Below are positions 16,215 to 24,914 of a stretch of DNA of 64,000 bases, piece after piece. The notes below the pieces were generated by a model. The model saw nothing but the letters and a program-made list of their open reading frames with translations. It was not told where the DNA came from and searched no databases. The position numbers and the translations under genes are program-made. Numbering within the stretch: the first letter of the stretch is position 1; each line of letters begins with the position of its first letter. Origin of the DNA: Opitutaceae bacterium (lineage in GTDB: Bacteria; Verrucomicrobiota; Verrucomicrobiia; Opitutales; Opitutaceae); contig JANQSC010000072.1 in assembly GCA_028284235.1 (NCBI GenBank), positions 62,001 through 126,000 on the forward strand, read 5' to 3'.

Positions 16215-16382
16215 TCAGCCTCGCAGTTTTTTGGCTTTGCAGAGGAAGTTGCTTTCGTTGGCGACGCGAGCGCATTTGGGGCAAATGAATTTGGGGGAGC
16301 TCACGATTTTCTGAACCTGGACGAAGTTGTCGGCGAGGGCGGATCGCTTGAAGCTGCAGAGACTTTTGGTTTTTAGGCTCAT
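16215..16382 (-). CDS. 55-residue Cys-containing small protein overlapping the AraC gene
   Basis: Short gene whose ATG overlaps the stop of the AraC-type regulator in an ATGA arrangement, so the two are translationally coupled. The product is basic and carries FICPKCARVANESNFLCKAKKL: a CxxC pair plus a third Cys about 13 residues later, resembling half a zinc ribbon. I recall similar small CxxC..LCKP-like proteins as unnamed genes in other bacteria but cannot name a family. A metal-binding partner or modulator of the regulator is an inference from the coupling. The coding frame is supported by the overlap and by the motif, not by length. Confidence 0.62.
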   Translation of the reverse strand: MSLKTKSLCSFKRSALADNFVQVQKIVSSPKFICPKCARVANESNFLCKAKKLRG

Positions 16383-17305
16383 CGATTGGCGCTGGAAACA
16401 AAGGCTTTGGGATTGATGCCGAAGGACTCGCGGAAGGCGCGGGTGAAGTGGCTGGGATTGGTGTAGCCGACGGAATTGGCGACTTCTAAAATTGTGGAGG
16501 ACTGGGTGCGGAGGAGTTCGCGGGCGCGTTCCATGCGTTTCTGTCTCAGGTATCCGAATACGGTGTTTCCGTAGCGTTCGCGGAATCCCTTCTTTAGTTT
16601 GAACTCGTTGAGCGACACGTGGCGGCTGAGGGCGGCGAGCGAATGGTCCGCGGCGAGATTGGCGTCGAGGTAGGCCGCGGCGGCCGCGACCGAGTCGTGG
16701 TCGTACTCGCGCAGGCAAGGATCCTTGCGGGGGGCGTGCTCGAGCGGGGCGGTTTTGGCGATGAGGGAAAGGAGTTCGAGCGTTTTCGCCTCGATCATCA
16801 GTCGTTCGATGGAGCTGCCTCCCTGGGCGAGCGACAGTTCCCGAGCCAGGGCGGTGAGGGACGCGTCCATCTCGTCTTTGAGGAAAATTGCTTCGGTGCG
16901 TTGGGCGCAGCCGAGACAGGCGCGCCGCGTGTGCAATTCGAGATCTTCTTCGCTGGCCAGGCCCTGCCAGATTTCGTTCGAGCATTCGATGACCGCCAGC
17001 TCGATTTGGCCCGAAAAGGACCCGGCATTCTGGATGTCGCTCGGCGAAAGGGCGAACCACTCCCCGGATTTGGCCGTGCGCTCGCCGATAATCGGAAAGG
17101 AGAAGTCGATACGGCCGCGGAGCACGAAGACGATCTGAGAGAAGGAATCGAACGGCCACTTGTCGAAGGGCTCAGTTCCTTCGGCTGAGAATTGATAGGC
17201 GGAAAAGGACAGTCCCTCCCTTTGATCGAAACGCAGCGAGGCGACTTCCCGGTTGCCGAAAGGCAAGGAAATCTCCGCAGGCGCTTTGAAGGGACAGGCG
17301 AGCAT
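16379..17305 (-). CDS. AraC-family regulator, PchR-like, probable siderophore regulon controller
   Basis: DNA-binding regulator of 308 residues. The N-terminal half (about 1-190) is the effector domain, with LSFSAYQFSAEGTEPFDKW and FVLRGRIDFSF, and a short Cys motif RRACLGCAQR near 148. The C-terminal half (about 205-305) has the two AraC helix-turn-helix motifs: AALSRHVSLNEFKLKKGFRE, GNTVFGYLRQKRMERARELL and ILEVANSVGYTNPSHFTRAF. This composition matches PchR/YbtA-type ferric-siderophore regulators, which bind direct repeats. The three 21-bp-spaced repeats in this window precede the receptor units next to this gene, so it is the best candidate to read them. No perfect repeat pair is seen at its own promoter. 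Confidence 0.88.
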   Translation of the reverse strand: MLACPFKAPAEISLPFGNREVASLRFDQREGLSFSAYQFSAEGTEPFDKWPFDSFSQIVFVLRGRIDFSFPIIGERTAKSGEWFALSPSDIQNAGSFSGQIELAVIECSNEIWQGLASEEDLELHTRRACLGCAQRTEAIFLKDEMDASLTALARELSLAQGGSSIERLMIEAKTLELLSLIAKTAPLEHAPRKDPCLREYDHDSVAAAAAYLDANLAADHSLAALSRHVSLNEFKLKKGFRERYGNTVFGYLRQKRMERARELLRTQSSTILEVANSVGYTNPSHFTRAFRESFGINPKAFVSSANR

Positions 17306-17447
17306 GGTAAATGCAACTGAATCTCAGTAACGAGATAAATGAGAACCGGTTGCAACAAGTCAATGGGAATTTACGCCGCTCCGGATTTAGCGCTGAGAAA
17401 AGCGCGTGGTTGCGAGGAATCGGGGCCTGTTTTTCGGCCCGTCCGGC

Positions 17448-18518
17448 CTAGCGCGTCCGGCGCTGGGGCTTTTTCGATGGAGGCTTCGAAGTCGTCTCGC
17501 CGATGACGGGGATACCTTCGACCAGATTATGCCGGCGGGGAGAGGCTGGGTTGTGCATGCGTTCGGTCAGTCGAATCACGCTGGAAACGCCCATTTCCTC
17601 GAAGGGGACTTTGACTGTCGTGAGTTGCGGCATTCCTTCGGGGGTCTTGATCCCGTCGAATCCGGTGATCGAGCAGTCGCGCGGGACGCGAATGCCGAGC
17701 GTTTCGAGATCCCGGATCAAGTTGTAGGCTTGGTGGTCCGCGGCGCAGACCCAGGCGGTGACGCCTTGTTTCGTTAGCGAGGCGACTCGAACGGCGATCT
17801 GGTTGGGTTCTAAGTCGGACCCGGGCCGGACGTTTACGACCCAGTTCTGGTTGAATTCGAGATCGTGCCGGTAGAGGCTGTCCACGTACGCTCCAAAGCG
17901 ACGGAAAATCCAGGAGGACTCGATTGCGTATTGCCAGGACAGGTAGCCGATATTCCGGTGGCCCAGTTCCGCGAGGTGGCTCACCATTGTGTGGATACCG
18001 GTGTGCTGGTCGGTGTCGATGCAGTCGATTCCGCCTTTGCTGTAGTCCTCGGCGATCGACACTGTGGAGATGCGTTTCGACAGGGAAACGATGGTGTCTT
18101 CGGTGAACGGGAAAATCAGGATCGCTCCGTTCCATCGTCCATTGCGGATTCCTTTGGGCAAGGAATTCACTTTGAGCTGATCGTCGAGCTCGCCCGGGTC
18201 GATGTAGCGCACGTCTAGGGAAAGGTCCTCGGTGGCGGCCCGTTCGCTGATCCCCTTCAGCAAGTACTGGGACGTTTCGGGAATCTCGGTCATGTCGTTG
18301 CGAACGCCGATCAGTACGCCGATGTCGGTGACCCGCTTTTTGACCCGTTCGTTGGGATTGCGTTGGCCTTTGTAGCGGTAGCCCAGCTGTGCGGCCAGCT
18401 CCAGGACCTTCGCTCGTGTTTCCGGGTTGATTTTCGGGTGGTTGGAAAAGCAGCGCGAGACGGTCGTGCGGCAGATGTTCAGCTGGTCCGCAATCAGTTG
18501 CTGGTTCACTTTCGCCAT
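17448..18518 (-). CDS. LacI-family transcriptional regulator
   Basis: Repressor-type regulator of 356 residues. The start at MAKVNQQLIADQL is chosen because the LacI helix-turn-helix normally begins within the first few residues; an upstream ATG would add 25 unrelated residues. HTH: QLIADQLNICRTTVSRCF, then hinge helix PETRAKVLELAAQLGYRYK. The ligand domain (about 65-340) has DIGVLIGVRNDMTE, GAILIFPFTEDT, HLAELGHRNIGYLSW and CSITGFDGIKTPEGMPQLTTV, the usual sugar-binding fold. It follows GH43 by 90 bp on the same strand and probably controls the GH43/TonB-receptor locus. The C-terminus is basic (KPPSKKPQRRTR). Confidence 0.9.
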   Translation of the reverse strand: MAKVNQQLIADQLNICRTTVSRCFSNHPKINPETRAKVLELAAQLGYRYKGQRNPNERVKKRVTDIGVLIGVRNDMTEIPETSQYLLKGISERAATEDLSLDVRYIDPGELDDQLKVNSLPKGIRNGRWNGAILIFPFTEDTIVSLSKRISTVSIAEDYSKGGIDCIDTDQHTGIHTMVSHLAELGHRNIGYLSWQYAIESSWIFRRFGAYVDSLYRHDLEFNQNWVVNVRPGSDLEPNQIAVRVASLTKQGVTAWVCAADHQAYNLIRDLETLGIRVPRDCSITGFDGIKTPEGMPQLTTVKVPFEEMGVSSVIRLTERMHNPASPRRHNLVEGIPVIGETTSKPPSKKPQRRTR

Positions 18519-18608
18519 TGCGGATGAACTTCTCAATCCGGCGATTCGAGGGCAACTCCTAAGTGACTCCGTCGTGTCCATCGGGGCGCTCACCGGCTGC
18601 GCGCAGGT

Positions 18609-20270
18609 TCAGCGCTTTTCGCTATTGGTTGCTTGCGTCGACTCGGCCTGGCTCGAAGCGCTTTCGCGCAATTCGATTGGATCGACCGGTTGCTCCTGGT
18701 ACTCGAAATAGTCGAAGTCGGCGACTCTGCGCCGATTGGTCAAATCGACGCACGCCATCCCTATGAACGCTCCGGTGAAATTCAGGTCGTCGCCGCCGCG
18801 CTCGTCGGAGAGAATGCTGCAGTCGAAGACACGATCGACTTGGGTCCAAGCGTAACCATCGAGCGAATACGAGAATACGAGTCGTTCGAAGTCGACCTCC
18901 ATTTTCAGGTGAACGGGGGAATTCTCGTCGATGGCGATCGGCGCGATGGGAAAATCCTCGTAGGCGCTTTTGTCGGCGATGGAAATGTTCAATACGCGAC
19001 CCAGCGCCTCGTCGCGGGAGACGAAAAAGAAAAAGCGGCTGGTCGTGCTGTAGTAGTAGAGCAGTCCCGCCATTTCCTGGAATGACTGGGGGTTGAACTC
19101 GAGGCAAACACCCGCGTTGAACCGATGGGACTGCTGGCGCCGGGCGACGACGACGGGATCGAAGAGGCTCGCGAGCGGGTCGCCGCCTTTGAGGCGAAGG
19201 TGTCCGGGGCGCTTGGCCAGCGAAAGCGAATCGTCTCCCAGGGGTTTGCGCAGTGTCTGGAATTCCTGGGGGAGGGCGCCGCCGTCGAACTCGCATCTCG
19301 CTGCGGCACTTGGCCAGGCGTGCTCGCGAAGCCCGGGGGAGGGCGTGTAGAGCGACGGGCAATTGCCCCCGGATTCGAGTTCGATCCAGTCGTCGTCGGA
19401 CCATACGATTTTCTGGATTGCGGTTTCCCGCCCGAGCACGCTTCGATTCTTGCCGGGGAGAGGGCGACTGCAAAGATGGACCAGGTACCAGTCCCCGTTT
19501 TGCGTTTCCACGATGTCGGCGTGTCCAGAGCGCTTCAACTCGGCTTCGTCGTGGCCGTGCGATGTGACGATCGGGTTTTGCGGAGCGACTTCGTAAGGCC
19601 CGAATAGATTTTTGGAACGAGCCAAGGTGACGGCGTGTGTGATCCCGGTCCCGCCTTCGGCTGTTATGAGGTAGTAGTAACCGTTTTTCCGATACAAGTG
19701 CGGGCCTTCCGTGCAACCGAGGGAAGTGCCCTTAAATATGAGCTTCGGCTCGCCGATCAGTTCGCGCCTCTCTGCGTCGAACTCCACGATCTGGATACCG
19801 TAGAAGGGATTGATCCCTCCGCGATGGTCCCAAGTCATGGAGACGATCCACTTTCGACCGTCCGCGTCGTGAAAGAGGGAAGGGTCGAATCCGCTTATTT
19901 CCAAGAGGATCGGGTCGGACCAGTCGCCGTCGATGGATTCGGAAGTAGAGAGGTAGTTTCGGGTCGCCTTGTAGTTGGAGGCCAAGACTTTGACGTCGGT
20001 GTAGGCGAGATAGAATACGCCTTGGTCGTAGCTCAGGCACGGGGCCCAAACTCCTCCGGAGTCGGGATTCCCGCGCATGTCGAGCTGAGACGGCCGATTC
20101 AATGGGCGGTTGACGAGACGCCAATTGCGCAAGTCCCGCGAGTGGTGGATTTGCACGCCGGGAAACCACTCGAATGTGGACGTGGCTACATAATAGTCGC
20201 CCTCGACCCGCACGATCGACGGGTCGGGATTGAATCCCTTGAGAATCGGATTTTGAATGGGATCTTTCAT
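18609..20270 (-). CDS. Glycoside hydrolase family 43 (beta-xylosidase/arabinofuranosidase type)
   Basis: Inverting glycosidase of 553 residues acting on xylose- or arabinose-containing oligosaccharides. The five-bladed propeller (about 1-310) opens with GFNPDPSIVRVEGDYYVATS, where Asp16 is the expected general base. GFDPSLFHDADGRKW holds the pKa-tuning Asp and GCTEGPHLYRKNGYYYL the catalytic acid Glu. A C-terminal lectin-like domain (about 320-535; LYYYSTTSRFFFFVSRDE) is as in XynB-like GH43 enzymes. There is no signal peptide, so it probably works in the cytoplasm on imported oligosaccharides. It is divergent from a TonB receptor and upstream of the LacI gene. Confidence 0.92.
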   Translation of the reverse strand: MKDPIQNPILKGFNPDPSIVRVEGDYYVATSTFEWFPGVQIHHSRDLRNWRLVNRPLNRPSQLDMRGNPDSGGVWAPCLSYDQGVFYLAYTDVKVLASNYKATRNYLSTSESIDGDWSDPILLEISGFDPSLFHDADGRKWIVSMTWDHRGGINPFYGIQIVEFDAERRELIGEPKLIFKGTSLGCTEGPHLYRKNGYYYLITAEGGTGITHAVTLARSKNLFGPYEVAPQNPIVTSHGHDEAELKRSGHADIVETQNGDWYLVHLCSRPLPGKNRSVLGRETAIQKIVWSDDDWIELESGGNCPSLYTPSPGLREHAWPSAAARCEFDGGALPQEFQTLRKPLGDDSLSLAKRPGHLRLKGGDPLASLFDPVVVARRQQSHRFNAGVCLEFNPQSFQEMAGLLYYYSTTSRFFFFVSRDEALGRVLNISIADKSAYEDFPIAPIAIDENSPVHLKMEVDFERLVFSYSLDGYAWTQVDRVFDCSILSDERGGDDLNFTGAFIGMACVDLTNRRRVADFDYFEYQEQPVDPIELRESASSQAESTQATNSEKR

Positions 20271-20285
20271 TATAAAAATCTGGTG

Positions 20286-20314
20286 ATTATTCGTGCACGA
20301 TAATGGACGATAAT
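20286..20314 (-). promoter_or_regulatory. ACGATAAT repeat cluster at the GH43 promoter
   Basis: ACGATAAT occurs at 20297-20304 and 20307-20314 (10-bp period). An inverted relative, ATTATTCGT, lies just before them (20287-20295), making a near-palindrome around GCAC. It sits 16-44 bp upstream of the GH43 start codon, a good position for an operator; the LacI protein encoded downstream is the natural candidate. Confidence 0.4.
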
Positions 20315-20389
20315 TGTTCTGATGGCGGACAGTTCGGTTGAATCGGTGTGATACTCGTAACCGAAATCCTTAAAAGGTAGGCATTAAAG

Positions 20390-20401
20390 AAGCGATCGCT
20401 T
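20390..20401. promoter_or_regulatory. AAGCGATCGCTT palindrome in the divergent promoter region
   Basis: A perfect 12-bp palindrome in the middle of the 353-bp GH43/TonB-receptor intergenic region. It resembles LacI-family operators in size and symmetry but lacks their usual central CG, so the assignment is weak. Confidence 0.35.
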
Positions 20402-20419
20402 TGACGAGTAAACAAAAAA

Positions 20420-20435
20420 ATGCACATAAATGCAC
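20420..20435 (+). promoter_or_regulatory. ATGCAC direct repeat, 10-bp period (copy A)
   Basis: ATGCAC at 20420-20425 and 20430-20435 in an A-rich context (ATGCACATAAATGCAC). The same arrangement occurs on the minus strand at 28303-28318 upstream of the PhyH-MFS-Gfo operon. It is probably a binding site for one of the two local sugar regulators (LacI at 17.4 kb or AraC at 30.3 kb). Confidence 0.5.
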
Positions 20436-20623
20436 AAAAAAGCTTGATCGGGTGATTTTTAGTGTACTAGTGTGCGCTAAATCAAATCAGACATTGCTTA
20501 GACTCGCTCGTGGGATTACCCTGATTGAGCAGTTAGAGCGGCGTCTGTTTCTCTGAGCGCCTCCCGGCCGCGGCAGTAGTCGCGAATCGCTCGGAGTCTT
20601 CCAAACTAACTAGCACTCGTCTT

Positions 20624-23572
20624 ATGAAAACCTACCTTGGCTTATCCCTAAACTCTGCGGTCGCGGCGCTTGTCGTCGCATCGCAGTTTGCAGCCGTTCT
20701 GCAGGCGCAGGACGTCGGACCCGAACCTACGTTTGAATTGTCGCCCTTCGCTGTCGACGGATCGACTGACAGCGGTTATCGGGCAACGAACTCGATTTCC
20801 GGAACCCGCTTGAGTATTGCGATCAAAGACGTGCCCATGCCGATCGAGGTGGTCACTCGCGAATTCATGGAGGACACGGGCGCTACCGACTTGCGTCAGG
20901 CGTTGAAATACAGCTCGGGAATTATTCTCGAGTCCCAGAACGACTTGTCGAGCCGTGGGCCCTCGGCTTATCAGGGACCTGGCGGCGTTAACAACGCGGA
21001 AGGGGCGACGGCCAATACGAATGGCGTGCAGTTGAAGCTCCGCGGGTTCGTCACGGACAATGCGCTGCGCGACGGTTTCTTGCGCCAAAACTCGACTGAT
21101 TCAGTGAACATCGAACGCGTCGAGGTGGTGCGCGGTCCGGCGGCGCTACTTTATGGAACGGGCAATTTCGGAGGCGTCGTCAACTACATGGTACTTCGAC
21201 CGTCGCCTGAAAAATCGAGCTCGGTCGACGTCACTTACGGCACGGACAACTTGATGAGAGGCACCTTCGACTCTACCGGGGCGCTTTCCGAGGACGGGAA
21301 ACTGGCGTTCCGCGTGTCGGGCGTCCAGCAGTTCAGCGAGGACCACACGGAGCACTTTGACCAGGAGCATTTCTTTGTCGCTCCCTCGATTCTCTGGCGA
21401 CCGAGTGAGAAAACTGAAATCTATGTCGACGCGGAATACGGCGAGCAGAATCTCGACGGTATCGGCGCTCGACGACTTAGGTCGGTCGCGAACGTTGGAT
21501 TCAACAACGACCAGAACGAGCACAGCGGATTCTACACGCCTCCCGGGGCGAATCCGCGGACGTACCGTGTTACCGGCCCGGATACGTTTCTCAACAGCCA
21601 GTCGAGCAATTTCATGGCCAAAGTCACCCACGAGCTATTTGAGGGCGGCAACATCCTGGCTGGCTACAATTACTCGACGCATGACCAGCAGTTGCGCGAC
21701 ATGTCTGCTCAGTTGTTTACCAATGTTGGACCCGAATCCCTCCAGCAGACGATCAATCTGCTTCCGATCGTAGACGGCCGCGCCAGCGCCAACGGAAACG
21801 TGCAGACCGGCGAGGTGCCCGGATCGATTATCCAGTACCAGTGGAATCGTAATGACACGGAGAATACGCGCCACCAGTATCGTGTCGAGTTCGCCTATGA
21901 AAAATCCTTGTTCGAGAACGCGTCCGAGTGGCTCCGTGTGGACAACCAGATTCTGGCCGGCTACTCCCGCATCGAGCACGACCGTCGCTCGATTTCATGG
22001 ATCACTGTGCCGAACGAGTTCAACTTCCGCAGCCCGAACGACCTGAGTCCCTTGCGCTTCTCGAGTCAGGGTGACGGAAGCCCGACGGCGGCGCTCTTCA
22101 TGGACAACGACAGCTTTTCAAACAGCGTCAACAAGGGGCAGTACATCAGCTATCTCGGCAGTTTTATCGACAATCGCCTCAAAGTGATGATTGGCGCTCG
22201 TAACGACAAAAATGATACGACCAACGACAGCAATAGCCGCAGCCTTCCAGGCGACGAGTTTGTTCTCTCTTCAACCGTGGGGGAATCGCAGGACGACGAC
22301 ACCAATCAGTACGGAGCCAACTTCAAGCTCAACGACCGGCTCTCGTTCTACGCGCTCGAGTCGGAAGGGCTTCAGCCGAACTTCTCCGGTCAGTTGCTCG
22401 CGGATACCGGCGCTCCGGCGGGGGCGAGCTTTGCTAAGAGCGAAGAAATTGGGATCAAGTTCGACCTGATGGACGGGCGGATTTCCGGTACGATCAGCAA
22501 GTACAAGATCAGGCGGGTTGGCTATGTCGGCGCGCCTTGGTTCTCGCCGGTAACTCTCGGCAGCCCTAATTTCGACCCGAATCGCGATATCGTCTACAAT
22601 GTATCCAATTGGACCCCGTCCCAAGTGGAGGGCGGATCCAACGGCGGCTCGGACAAGCTCGACTCCGGGGCGCCCTACGCTGCCTGGCTCGCGGGTGTTG
22701 AGTCCGGCGCGATATTCCAGTCGAGCGAAGGGAACGGCAGCCCGACCTGGTATGTGAACGCGAGTATGCCGGACGGGGCGGCCTACCTGGACAACGGCTT
22801 CGCCGCCAACGCCGTGAATCCAGGCGAATGGGCTGGGTTCCTTTACCAAGGTGAAACCGGCGACTCGCTCGTCAACAACGCAACCCAGGATACGATGGCG
22901 TTTCACGGCAACGGTTCCAACAACGCGACCTTGCTCCAGACGGACGAATCGAAAGGGTTCGACGCTCAGATTTTGTTCAACGTGTCGGAGAACTTCCAAC
23001 TGGTCACCAACGCGGCAATCACCGAGGTGGAGCGGATAAGCTACGGCCAGTGGATGGCGTATCCGTATCGTCAGGACAGATGGGCGGTGTGGAACTACGA
23101 CAATGCTTCGTGGGGAACGTTCAACTTCCCGCGCGAGGAGATCTATGGTGATCCGGGAGATGGCACACTCGGCCCGGCAACGGAAACGCGCACCAGCGCG
23201 GGGCAGCTCTCGGGCGACGACACTCCGAAGTACCGTTTCGACTTTTGGGGAAGCTACAAGTTCACGGAAGGCCGACTCAATGGGACGACCGTCGGCTTGG
23301 GCGGCTATTGGGAGTCCAAACGCGAGTACCTCTCGGGAGTGACGAGAGGCGCGGGTCAGAACATTTTCGATACCGATGGAAGGCCGCTCGTGCTCTTCAC
23401 CGACCCGCGCTACAACCTCGACGCGATGGTTCGCTACGATTGGCGGACCAATAGCGACCGAAGGCAGTACGTTCAGTTGAATGTGTCGAACTTGTTGAAC
23501 GATCGCGACCTCTACGGATTGATCTACGCCCGTCCGCTCAGCGCGAAAATCGCCTATGGCCGCGACTTTTAG
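20624..23572 (+). CDS. TonB-dependent receptor of the GH43 locus (ELSPF type)
   Basis: Outer-membrane receptor of 982 residues. Signal peptide about 1-29 (AALVVASQFAAVLQAQ), then FELSPFAVDGSTDSGYRATN at about 37-56 (TonB-box position), plug with REFMEDTGATDLRQALKYSS, LRGFVTDNALRDGFLR and VRGPAALLYGTGNFGGVVNY, and a long barrel ending KIAYGRDF. No STN domain. It is divergently transcribed from GH43 across a 353-bp region with several operator-like repeats, and followed 128 bp later by a GH26-like enzyme. Import of xylan- or mannan-derived oligosaccharides is inferred from the neighbours. Confidence 0.93.
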   Translation: MKTYLGLSLNSAVAALVVASQFAAVLQAQDVGPEPTFELSPFAVDGSTDSGYRATNSISGTRLSIAIKDVPMPIEVVTREFMEDTGATDLRQALKYSSGIILESQNDLSSRGPSAYQGPGGVNNAEGATANTNGVQLKLRGFVTDNALRDGFLRQNSTDSVNIERVEVVRGPAALLYGTGNFGGVVNYMVLRPSPEKSSSVDVTYGTDNLMRGTFDSTGALSEDGKLAFRVSGVQQFSEDHTEHFDQEHFFVAPSILWRPSEKTEIYVDAEYGEQNLDGIGARRLRSVANVGFNNDQNEHSGFYTPPGANPRTYRVTGPDTFLNSQSSNFMAKVTHELFEGGNILAGYNYSTHDQQLRDMSAQLFTNVGPESLQQTINLLPIVDGRASANGNVQTGEVPGSIIQYQWNRNDTENTRHQYRVEFAYEKSLFENASEWLRVDNQILAGYSRIEHDRRSISWITVPNEFNFRSPNDLSPLRFSSQGDGSPTAALFMDNDSFSNSVNKGQYISYLGSFIDNRLKVMIGARNDKNDTTNDSNSRSLPGDEFVLSSTVGESQDDDTNQYGANFKLNDRLSFYALESEGLQPNFSGQLLADTGAPAGASFAKSEEIGIKFDLMDGRISGTISKYKIRRVGYVGAPWFSPVTLGSPNFDPNRDIVYNVSNWTPSQVEGGSNGGSDKLDSGAPYAAWLAGVESGAIFQSSEGNGSPTWYVNASMPDGAAYLDNGFAANAVNPGEWAGFLYQGETGDSLVNNATQDTMAFHGNGSNNATLLQTDESKGFDAQILFNVSENFQLVTNAAITEVERISYGQWMAYPYRQDRWAVWNYDNASWGTFNFPREEIYGDPGDGTLGPATETRTSAGQLSGDDTPKYRFDFWGSYKFTEGRLNGTTVGLGGYWESKREYLSGVTRGAGQNIFDTDGRPLVLFTDPRYNLDAMVRYDWRTNSDRRQYVQLNVSNLLNDRDLYGLIYARPLSAKIAYGRDF

Positions 23573-23640
23573 ACGCGTCCTTCCGATCGGGGCCGCTTTG
23601 TTTCTAATTGGAGCGAAACCCGAGATGTGATTGGTTTGGT

Positions 23641-23666
23641 CCGCCTCCACTTGCGCGAGGAGGCGG
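23641..23666 (+). terminator. Hairpin between TonB receptor and GH26-like gene
   Basis: CCGCCTCC (23641-23648) pairs with GGAGGCGG (23659-23666) over a 10-nt loop. No T-tract follows, so it may act as a partial terminator or an RNA-stability element that lowers expression of the enzyme relative to the receptor. Confidence 0.45.
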
Positions 23667-23700
23667 CGTATCACGTGAACTCAATTCGAGAAAAAGCCTT

Positions 23701-24744
23701 ATGTTCTGTCTTCGAAAATTCGCTTCAACGGTTCTCTTGGGCATGGCCCTCAGTCCTCTGGTCCCCATGAGCGCGGCGACGTTCGAGAAGCGCGCGTATT
23801 ATGGCGCTCTGTTCGAGCCGGTGGATACCGTGCTCACGGGTGGCGGGCAGGATACGGGCACTGCGGTTAGCGAGCCGGGAAAATCGCTTCCGGACGGTTA
23901 TGTAGAAATGGGGGAGGCACTCGGGGAGGATTTCTATCCGGTCACGTGGATGACCTACGTTGGGCTGGATCGTTCGGCGGAGCGCATCGTGGATTGGGGC
24001 CACCATGTGAAGCGGACGCTCGACGCGATCGGGCGTTCGGATGTCATGCCACAGGTGGGTCTTAACATGACTCGAGGAAACGACCAAGGAGAGGGCTTGG
24101 ATCGCTTGATCGCTCGCGGAGAATTCGACGACCGCATTGAGGCCTTGTGCGAGGCTCTCGCGATAATCGACCGGCCCACGTTTGTGCGAATTGGATACGA
24201 GTTTGAAGGCAGTTGGAACGGCTACGATTCCGAGGCGTTCAAGGAATGCTGGATACGCATCACCAAGGCGATGCGGCAGCGCCGTCTCAACGTGGCCACG
24301 GTTTGGTGTTCCGCGGGAGGATCGGCGGGGCCGGTGCCGTTGGCGGACGTGTTGAAATTCTACCCGGGCGATCGATGGGTGGACTGGTGGGGGGTGGATG
24401 TGTTTTCGCCCGAAGAGATCGGGACCGAGAAACTGAAGGAGTTTTGCGTCGTTGCGGGCGAGCGGGGGTTTCCCGTGATGCTAGGGGAGGTGACTCCTCG
24501 CTATGTGGGCGTGCTCGACGGGAAGAAAGACTGGGAGAAGTGGTTTGATCCGTTTTTCTCCTTCGTGCGGGAGCGTCCCGAAGTAAAGTCGATTTGCTAT
24601 ATCAACTGGGATTGGGATTTCTGGGCGGAGACGCTTGGATTTGGATGGGTGGACTGGCAGGACTCGCGTATCCAGAAGAACAAGTACGTTTTGCGGAAGT
24701 TTCGCGAAGAGATGGATTTGCCACTATACGAGCACGCGAAGTGA
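23701..24744 (+). CDS. Secreted glycoside hydrolase, GH26-like
   Basis: Secreted TIM-barrel enzyme of 347 residues. The ATG at 23701 gives a signal peptide (MFCLRKFASTVLLGMAL..., cut about residue 24); the longer frame upstream has none. RIGYEFEGSWNGYD near residue 167 fits the acid/base Glu strand of GH26/clan GH-A. MLGEVTPRY near 260 would carry the nucleophile Glu, and YINWDWDFW near 300 resembles the clan's aromatic substrate wall. GH26 covers mannanases and beta-1,3-xylanases; exact specificity cannot be told, and the match to classical GH26 is distant. It sits downstream of the TonB receptor, consistent with trimming glycans for import. Confidence 0.75.
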   Translation: MFCLRKFASTVLLGMALSPLVPMSAATFEKRAYYGALFEPVDTVLTGGGQDTGTAVSEPGKSLPDGYVEMGEALGEDFYPVTWMTYVGLDRSAERIVDWGHHVKRTLDAIGRSDVMPQVGLNMTRGNDQGEGLDRLIARGEFDDRIEALCEALAIIDRPTFVRIGYEFEGSWNGYDSEAFKECWIRITKAMRQRRLNVATVWCSAGGSAGPVPLADVLKFYPGDRWVDWWGVDVFSPEEIGTEKLKEFCVVAGERGFPVMLGEVTPRYVGVLDGKKDWEKWFDPFFSFVRERPEVKSICYINWDWDFWAETLGFGWVDWQDSRIQKNKYVLRKFREEMDLPLYEHAK

Positions 24745-24829
24745 TTTTTGTAGCCGCAGATCACGCGGGTAGCCACGGATGACCTTAAATTCTTTTTCTA
24801 ACAACCTAAGTTTTCGAGAGACGAGTTTT

Positions 24830-24914
24830 CGAGGAACCGCGAATTAACGCGAATATGCGCGAATTCCTCCCAGTCTACATTCATTCGCGATCATTCGTGT
24901 GCATTCGCGGTTTC
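24830..24914. repeat. CCGCGAAT-type inverted repeat reaching into the next gene
   Basis: The left arm (about 24830-24865: AACCGCGAATTAACGCGAAT..) and the reverse complement of the right arm (about 24879-24914: AACCGCGAATGCACACGAAT..) are close matches. Such CGCGAAT arrays look like dispersed palindromic repeats. The right arm encodes the last ten residues and the stop codon of the oxidoreductase gene that ends at 24881. Confidence 0.6.

Noticed and set aside
16023..16376. Plus-strand frame of 117 codons in the gap near the AraC regulator
   Set aside because: It runs antisense through the coupled Cys-rich gene and the AraC end, and its product has no features.
17306..17360. Possible Fur box upstream of the AraC regulator (ACGAGATAAATGAGAACC)
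   Set aside because: Only loosely AT-rich and symmetric; too many mismatches to a Fur consensus to claim.
17371..17390. GCTCCGGATT upstream of the siderophore AraC gene as a fourth operator copy
   Set aside because: It lacks the central GAGAC of the half-site and has no second repeat 21 bp away, so it is too weak to list as a site.
22271..23674. Antisense open frame of 467 codons inside the GH43-locus receptor
   Set aside because: Same reasoning: the receptor frame has signal peptide, plug and barrel motifs, while the antisense translation has none.
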